Assembly: GCA_034638255.1 (NCBI GenBank)
Contig: JAWPGT010000015.1
Coordinates: forward strand, 248,001 to 312,000
Reading direction: 5' to 3'
Source: Coprinus comatus
Taxonomy: Eukaryota > Basidiomycota > Agaricomycetes > Agaricales > Agaricaceae
DNA: 64,000 nt
Shown: piece after piece, positions 57,558 through 64,000 of the stretch
Numbering within the stretch: the stretch's first letter is position 1
Layout of the letters: each line of letters starts with the position of its first letter
Made by a program: the position numbers and the translations under genes
The notes under the pieces: generated by a model
Told to the model about the DNA's origin: nothing
Database searches by the model: none
Seen by the model: the letters and a program-made list of their open reading frames with translations, nothing else

Positions 57558-60108
57558 ATGGAAGGCGAATCTCCCCCATCTCGCTCAACAACAAACATTC
57601 TCGGTTCATTCCTGCGAGGAAGGCCACGCAACCATTCTCAGTCTCTGCCACCACCACCACCACCCTCGGTCCCAGCATCAACAGACGCCGCAGCTAGAGC
57701 ACCTTCTCCTGGTGCTGCCCCTCCTTTGTCTCCGAATCCTAGTGGCGGAGGAAACAGAAGCAACAGACGAACAATTGCTGGAGTAGTCAATTCAACTTCA
57801 ACTTCTCAGCCTTCCTCTGGTTTGGCCGCGCCTCTTTCCAACATGCTCAGAAGAAGAAGATCAGCAGGAAACGTCAATTCTAACAACAGCGTCATATCTG
57901 CTGCTTTAGCCGTAGGAACTTATAACAACAACAACACCAACAACACCAACAACAACCGTAACAGCACTCCACCACCACCACTTCAACCTCAACCTCAACC
58001 ACAACCACCACTACTTCCATCAACAGCGGCAGCATCAAATCCAAATTCAAACTCTTCTTCACATCGTATCAGACTTGTCCCTCATCTTGACTCTAGGCGT
58101 TCTTTACGTTTCGACGCCATCGGTCGTGATCTTCGTGAAGGAGATCCAGCTCTTCGTATCGGTAGATTCACAGACCGTTCAGGAATGGGTTTAGCCGCCA
58201 TCAATTCTCTCAATTCCAATAAACTGGCTTTTAGATCAAAAGTCGTTTCTAGAGCTCATGCTGAAATATGGGTTGAAACAGGTGGAAAGTTTTTTATAAG
58301 AGATACTAAATCTTCTTCTGGGACTTTTTTGAATCATGTTAGACTTAGTGCTGCTAATTCGGAAAGTAGACCTTTTCAAATTAAAGATGGGGATATACTT
58401 CAGCTGGGAGTGGATTATCAAGGAGGAGCTGAGGATATTTATAAGAGTGTGAAGATTAGAGTGGAGATTGGGAGAGAGTGGCAGTCGGGAGCTAATGCTT
58501 TCAAGTACGTTTTATTCTTTTCCCTTTTCTCTTCTCTTGAATGTTGACTCGCATTTTGGTCTAGTACTGCGGCGTTTAAGAATCTCAGGGCTCTGGCGTT
58601 ACCCGGTCAACCAGGGTTGGTGCCACCGCCCGTCACAACACATGGCAAGAACAAATCACTTGGTATACCTGATTGTTGTATCTGTACGTGTTTCTTTTTG
58701 CTTTGTTTATTCTACAAAGCTCTAATAAAATCTCCTATAGGTCTATTTGGTGTGACGATTAGACAAGCCTTATTCATAGCACCATGCTCGCATACATTTC
58801 ATTATAAATGTATAAGACCAATTCTAGAAGCCATCATCCAGCCTTTTCTTGTCCACTTTGTAGGACTTTTGCAGATTTGGAAGAAGATGTTGAAGTTGAT
58901 GAAGCGGAATGGGATGTTAGTGAAGAAGATGATGTCATTATAAATCTGGATGAAAATGGAGAGAATAAAGAGAAAGTTGGTGATGGTGATAGTGGAAATC
59001 CAATAAATGCGATGGTAACTAATGATCCAAACGTAAATCCAAATACGACTATCAATATGGCAAGTGGGTGGGAGTGGAGATGATAGGATGGATGTTGATC
59101 AGGATTATCAAGATATTGGGGGAGCAGGGAATAATCATAGTGATAATAATAATAATAATGGTGATGGGACGGGAAGAGGGATTGCTGGAAGATGGAGATC
59201 GACCAGTGTAGTTCATGAAGTTCCGGAACCGGATGATATAGCTGGTATGTTTATTTTATTTTTGTAATGTTTTTTTTCCCTAGTATCTGGTTTTTCAAAT
59301 TATGACTTTACTGACGAACAAGGTTGATTTATTCTTTGTTTCTTTTGATTCCCATCTACCCTCCACCATTTTCTACGCGTATGGTTGGCGATGTTGTGGT
59401 GTTTGTGTGTTGTTTTTTATAAAACAAAAAAAAAGATTTAGGAGAAGAAGATGTAGATTCGGATGTAGCTATGAATGCTAACGCTCAAGGTATGCGCAAT
59501 CATCACATCATCAAATGAGTGGAACTACGATGGGAATGGGGATGGGAATGGGGATGAGTAGTGCTGCAGGTGATGGATATATTTATCCAACCTCTTTACC
59601 AGGTTTAACTTCCTCTTCCGATAACATCAACATCAACTCTAATATGGATATGGATGCTAATGGAAATCTAACTGTTGGTGTTACAGGAACAGGAAGGAAT
59701 AACGACAACAACAACAATAATAATAGGAATACGATTGTTGTTCCTGGTTTAGCGCATACTTTTACTCCTCCTCCTCAATCTCAATCTCAATCCAACAATA
59801 ACGCCAATACCAATAATATCAATACCAATACCGATACCGATATCAATAGTAATAATGGATTTTCAGGGGCAGGTGGTAGTAGAGATAGGGAAAGAGAGGA
59901 ATCAGGTTCTCCGATTCCACTTACTCTTAATCATCATCACCAACATCAACTTCAGCATTTACAAGGATTGACTAGTGTGGAGATTACAGGTGGTGGTGGA
60001 TTAGATTTGGATTTGGATCTGGATGAAGTTGGTGTTGTTGGTGGTATGAATATGGGTATGATTGGAGGACTGTTGGGAAGAGTAAGAGATGAATTGGTTG
60101 AAGGTTGA
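57558..60108 (+). CDS. dma1: FHA-RING ubiquitin ligase, Dma1/CHFR-like, frame break in RING
   Basis: Exons 57558-58504, 58565-58683, 58741-59244, 59442-59489 and 59570-60108. A Pro/Asn/Ser-rich start is followed by an FHA domain (about residues 190-310) with IGRFTDRSG, SRAHAEIWVE and SSGTFLNHVRLS, which binds phosphothreonine, then a RING finger (IPDCCICLFG, FIAPCSHTFHYKCIRPIL, FSCPLCRTFADLEED). This combination defines Dma1/Dma2/CHFR ligases, which restrain mitotic exit and cytokinesis at the spindle and septum. After CIRPILEA (about 58826) the frame shifts by one base before HHPAFSCPLC; a missing C in CCC would explain it. The original frame returns near 59064, either by an extra G or by a short intron ending at 59064. 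The tail is Asn/Asp/Gly-rich. As written, the RING is broken. Confidence 0.85.
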
Positions 60109-61436
60109 TTCTGAGATTTGAACGGTTGAGGGTTGGGTGTGTTGGTTGATAAATCAAACTCTCAAGGGATGTGTGTGTGTTCACCGTTTATGCATTTTAT
60201 ATGACAATGGATGGTTGGTTTTGGTTTTGTGTAGAACGATTGTAGATGGATGATGCAAGCGATGCCTCCCCTTTTTTTTATCCCCTTCTCTTCTCTTAAT
60301 TTTTCTTTCTTTTTGACTTGGTCTCTTTTTTCTTTTCTTTTAGTCTTTAGTCTTTTTTTTTTAAAGCAGCTAGTAACTATACATACATCTCGACTTTTTT
60401 TTTTCTCTGCGCTTGTTAATTGTTACAACTTGTTATTATCATCATCTCATTTTTTTTTTACGTTTTTTTACTTATGATATACGATACTTTTTCCGGTTGT
60501 TTCACTTCTCTGTCTACTCTCTCCCTCTGATTCTTCTTTTTTTTCTCTCTCTCTCTCTCTCTCCTCTCCATCTCTCTCACTTCAAATCAGTGTACATAGT
60601 TTCCAAGTTCTTTTTTTGTTAGTATTTCCTTCCTTCGCTCTCAATTTTTTTTTTAATTATGAATTGTTTTAGCGTCAGTTACGGTGTTATATGAGTATGA
60701 GGTTAACTTGAATGTTGAATGTTGAACTTTTGCTTGTTCAGGTTATGTTCGTTTGTAAAGGATGAATGTATAGCCTTAATATCAATATTCAATTAGCAAA
60801 CGGGCCGTATTCAAGACAATCGCGTACTTTTTACCTATGGTTAATTGGTCAAATTTTAAAGATAAATTTGGGAGACTGAAGGATATATTGAATTGAATTG
60901 TGTATCCTGCTACACCTATTTTCACAAGATCTGCATAAGACATACCTGTAAGAACAATTTAAATATGTGAACGAGATGAAAAAAAAAAAAGAACATAACT
61001 CGATGAAGTAGAGTTTGAAGTCGAAGTGGACTTCATATATCTGAAGCTTAGATCGTACCTGAACTTGAAATATACTGTAATTAAATTATAACTCTGTTCC
61101 TCGTGTAGGGGGGTGGTGGGTAGAAAGAAGCCTGGCCCTGACCCTTAAGGCCTGAGGCCTGAGGAACGTTGCTGTTGGATCGAGATCATGGGTCGGGAGT
61201 CAACAGCATTTTTGAAGAGCTACTAATATTTTGGCCTGGGGTACCAAGCTCAATTGTCAGTTGAGAATGTTCAGTCGTATACTCTCTCTCGCTTACTAGA
61301 AGCTCAACTTCTCCAATCTTCACTCTAGAATCTAAGTGTAATAGATATGGAATTGAGTGGTACAGGATTAGATATGTTCAGGGAATTCATTGAAAATTTG
61401 GTATGGTCATTGGTAGCCCAGCGACCACGTGAGAGT

Positions 61437-61473
<37 letters not shown>

Positions 61474-61770
61474 CAGCATTTATATCCCGCTACAAGCAAT
61501 CTACTGTGCTAAGACGCGGTGGACCTAATATACATGGAAATTAAGAGTCCAATCTTCTGGAGGAAGTCTACTGCTATGTGGTCAAACGAGGTGATATGGA
61601 GGTACGTGAGAGTGGTGACTGCCATCGAAGCTTATAGATAATTGAAGTTGAGGTTGATAGTTCTAGTGTTCGCTCAGGTGTGTCAAATTCCAGCCCTCGT
61701 TATCCAGTTTCAGATACTCCTTATAACAATAGTTTAAATAATTTATATAGTGGACTCTTTACAGAACGAT
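60109..61770. other. Pyrimidine-rich spacer
   Basis: The 3' region of the FHA-RING gene is extremely T/C-rich (60250-60660). Further on there is a T run of about 31 bases at 61439-61469. No gene seen; frames in this region come from the T/C-rich composition. Confidence 0.5.
61439..61469. repeat. Poly-T tract
   Basis: About 31 consecutive T. On the minus strand it is a poly-A run and could mark an old reverse-transcribed insertion, but no flanking direct repeat or gene remnant was found. Confidence 0.85.
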
Positions 61771-61859
61771 TGCTTTCATGGAACAAGTTCCCCCGGGGTT
61801 TCCAGTCGTAATCATTCAGAATTTTCGAAAACGTCTATTCAAGTTCATTACCTCAGAGT

Positions 61860-63732
61860 TTGTTCCTACCTCTACCCCACACCAAGAACTCTATCAAAAT
61901 CGAAAATAAAATAGAGGGTTCTGACTTAAACTCAGACGGCCTTTATTTTCGTACTCCTAAATATTTCAACACTCCTATTAATAAAGATGGGAAATCGGAT
62001 CGGTATTATTTATACTACCTCGCAAGTAATCGTAATTCTCTCCTTGGTCGAACAACAAGAGTATGGTGTGCATATAGGCAAATTAAAACAAAGGAAGAGA
62101 TTTTTGGATTTGGTTCATGAAAATCATCAATTGGAGGTACAAGAATTCTTGCTGAATCAAACTTGAAACAGGACGAGGAAGTCATACCACGCCATTAGAT
62201 TCCCAGGAGGAAAGGGAACTTTTTGTAGGACCTTATGTTCTCAAGACATAAAACCTTAATGTCTCTAGTATTGACTCCGAAGTGGAGACTCCGATTAATT
62301 TAAATCAGAGCTGGTGTAGTATGGTGGAAGAGAAAATTACAGAGGCGGCTAAGAAGGATAATGAGATCGTTGGTGCTAAACATATACTGTTACCTGAAAC
62401 GTAAGTAGCGTACAATTCAATTCTTTTTTTTAAGATCCTGAAAATTAACCATTTTCTTTAGTGTCTATGAGGGTAGTAATGTATTTGACAGTGCATGTGG
62501 TTTTGATATTCAAAAAGGAGAGGAGTGACCGGATGCAATGAAGACACAACGACAACGACAATAGCCACCACGACGACGACAACAACAACAAAATCAACAA
62601 CGACAAGAACATACTTCTCTTTCACTTTTCAAAAGAACGTTATCGTAATATGAAAACTTTGGAGAGGTCGCTCGTGCTATAGCAGATGGATATCGAGGTA
62701 TGATTGCTACTTCGATACTAAATTATATTCCTTGTTAACTTGGAATAATTTTAGCCATTGAGTAGTTAGCGAGTGAGGAACTTCTTCGTGGGGACATAAA
62801 TGACGGGAACCCGTTGTTGGCACAAGGAGAACCTGGTACATTTGATGTACCGTTCTCACCTCAACCTAATATCTTACTATGTAGAAGGAGGTCTTCATCT
62901 CCTGAGGGGGTTTATGGCCTTCTACATGATTTTGACTTGGCTAAAAGCCTGTGAGTCACCCTTCTTTAATTTATTAATGTGTAAATCATGTACTGAGTAT
63001 GGTACGACACAGTGCAAAAACTCGGAGGAAGCACTAAAGGCACGCGATGAAGAACACAGGGCTTATGGAATTCAAACAGTTAGGTATTTGTTTATCCTGT
63101 AAGATCATCGTGTGTACGAGTGACATTATAATCCAGGGAACTATACCATACATGCCAATTCAAGGGTTAATGGGATACTTTCCAGCGGTCACAATATTTG
63201 ATGATGTAAGTCCTACCAAGAGAACAGACAACCCCCGAATTTATTGATTTATTTTGGCTGATTTCAATTGCAATTATATAGGTACAAAGTCTATTCTACG
63301 TGCTCTATTTATTCCCATTCACGCATGGAGCTCCAAAAGAACCTTCATATCCAACTTCCCCATCCCTCCGGTTTGATGAACATGCAAGTTGGCCAAGTGA
63401 TGTAGTACGATGGTCATTCGGGGGTAATATCTGGGAACTCCTTTGGGGTGCGAAAGAATTTTTGTTTTGTTTCTCTAAATGATTGGAAATTCGGCTTTCA
63501 ATTTATTGAACTAAGACGTAGTGGTAGACCAAGTTTTATAATGGAAAATTGGCCACCGGGTAGTTCAAGAAGGTTATCATAGATGCGTCTTGTTACCTTA
63601 CTTCATGATTATCTTTGGGATCCAGTTTTGAAAAGATCGGTATCGGGTTGGTTGAATGATTTGGAATCGAATGAGATGATTAGGAAACCTATTGAAGGTG
63701 TGGATCGATATATTTTGGAAGAGGGATTCTGA
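61860..63732 (+). pseudogene. Decayed FunK1-type protein kinase
   Basis: Pieces of one protein in changing frames. In order: RVWCAYRQIKTKEE (61881-62105 region), KHILLPETVYEGSNVFD across a GTAAGT-TAG intron at 62401-62461, LLRGDINDGNPLLAQGEPG (62783), GVYGLLHDFDLAKS (62905), GTIPYMPIQGLMG (63140), VQSLFYVLYLF (63280), SLRFDEHASWPSDVVRW (63375) and a C-terminal helix region to 63732. HDFDLA, GTxPYM and the SLFYVLY segment are marks of fungal FunK1 kinases; the catalytic HRDIS loop is reduced to RGDIN. In-frame stops occur near 62526, 62763 and 62951, and the frame changes after 63100 and 63481. It is a true pseudogene. Confidence 0.75.
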
Positions 63733-64000
63733 GTTTTTTTTTCTTTTCAATTTCATGTTACTCCGTAGTAATTTTTTCTTTTTCAATTTTCCATTATGCT
63801 ATACTATATCTCGTCAATAACAAGTTCGCACTCCATGATGGAGTGAATGACGACCAAGTTCTTGACTCCGACAGATGTTATTCCTATGTTCATCATGAAG
63901 GTGAAATATATAGCACAGTTTTTATGGATTGGGCATTCTTGCGTCAGTCAAAAAGCAGTTTATGTATACTACATATTCAAGTATATTCAAATTCAAATTT
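63733..64000. other. Window end
   Basis: A+T-rich DNA after the kinase relic; no feature seen before the window edge. Confidence 0.4.

Noticed and set aside
59490..59569. Apparent further frameshift in the FHA-RING gene (MSGTTMGMGMG region)
   Set aside because: A GTATGC-CAG intron of 80 bp at 59490-59569 joins NANAQ to GDGYIYPT in frame, so no frameshift is needed.
61439..61469. Poly-T as the tail of a retroposon
   Set aside because: No target-site duplication or coding remnant was found next to it.

Overview
The window is nuclear DNA from a filamentous basidiomycete, most likely an Agaricomycete. It has split genes with many 45-65 bp GT-AG introns, a class I hydrophobin, DUF4246 and FunK1-type kinase families, an F-box duplication, and A+T-rich spacers between sparse genes. 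I found no bacterial, viral or intact transposon gene. Gene models were built by hand: exons were joined where family similarity, reading frame and splice sites agreed.

Layout. At 0-7 kb there are two copies of a multi-pass membrane protein family (DUF6533-like), an unrelated multi-pass membrane protein, and an AIM9-like phosphotransferase-fold protein. At 7-20 kb there are an acidic single-pass protein, a small secreted protein, a hydrophobin, a trans-aconitate methyltransferase-like enzyme, succinate dehydrogenase iron-sulphur subunit, a short hypothetical gene and a GH105 pectin-degrading enzyme. At 21-32 kb, four more DUF6533-like copies (two forward, two inverted) flank a mitochondrial dicarboxylate carrier. 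All six copies have the same five-exon structure and open frames. At 32-45 kb there are a DUF4246 gene with a relic copy beside it, transaldolase, a six-exon gene for a small acidic protein, a gene-poor 3.7 kb stretch, a hypothetical gene and a peroxiredoxin. At 45-64 kb there are a TMEM184/DUF300 protein, tRNA-Gly, an F-box gene with a broken tandem copy, a low-complexity protein, a multi-pass protein with a 17-nt microexon, a Dma1/CHFR-like FHA-RING ubiquitin ligase, and a decayed FunK1 kinase.

Functionally this is a mixture of housekeeping metabolism (TCA cycle/respiration, pentose phosphate pathway, mitochondrial transport, peroxide removal), secreted functions (hydrophobin, GH105) and a locally expanded membrane protein family. 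The most distinctive features are the six-gene expansion with shared promoter and 3' elements, and the small acidic-protein gene whose introns are all phase 2. Three genes (1.8-3.1 kb, 32.6-34.7 kb, 57.6-60.1 kb) each lose the conserved frame by one base in a short homopolymer. That could be real decay or a shared sequence error.
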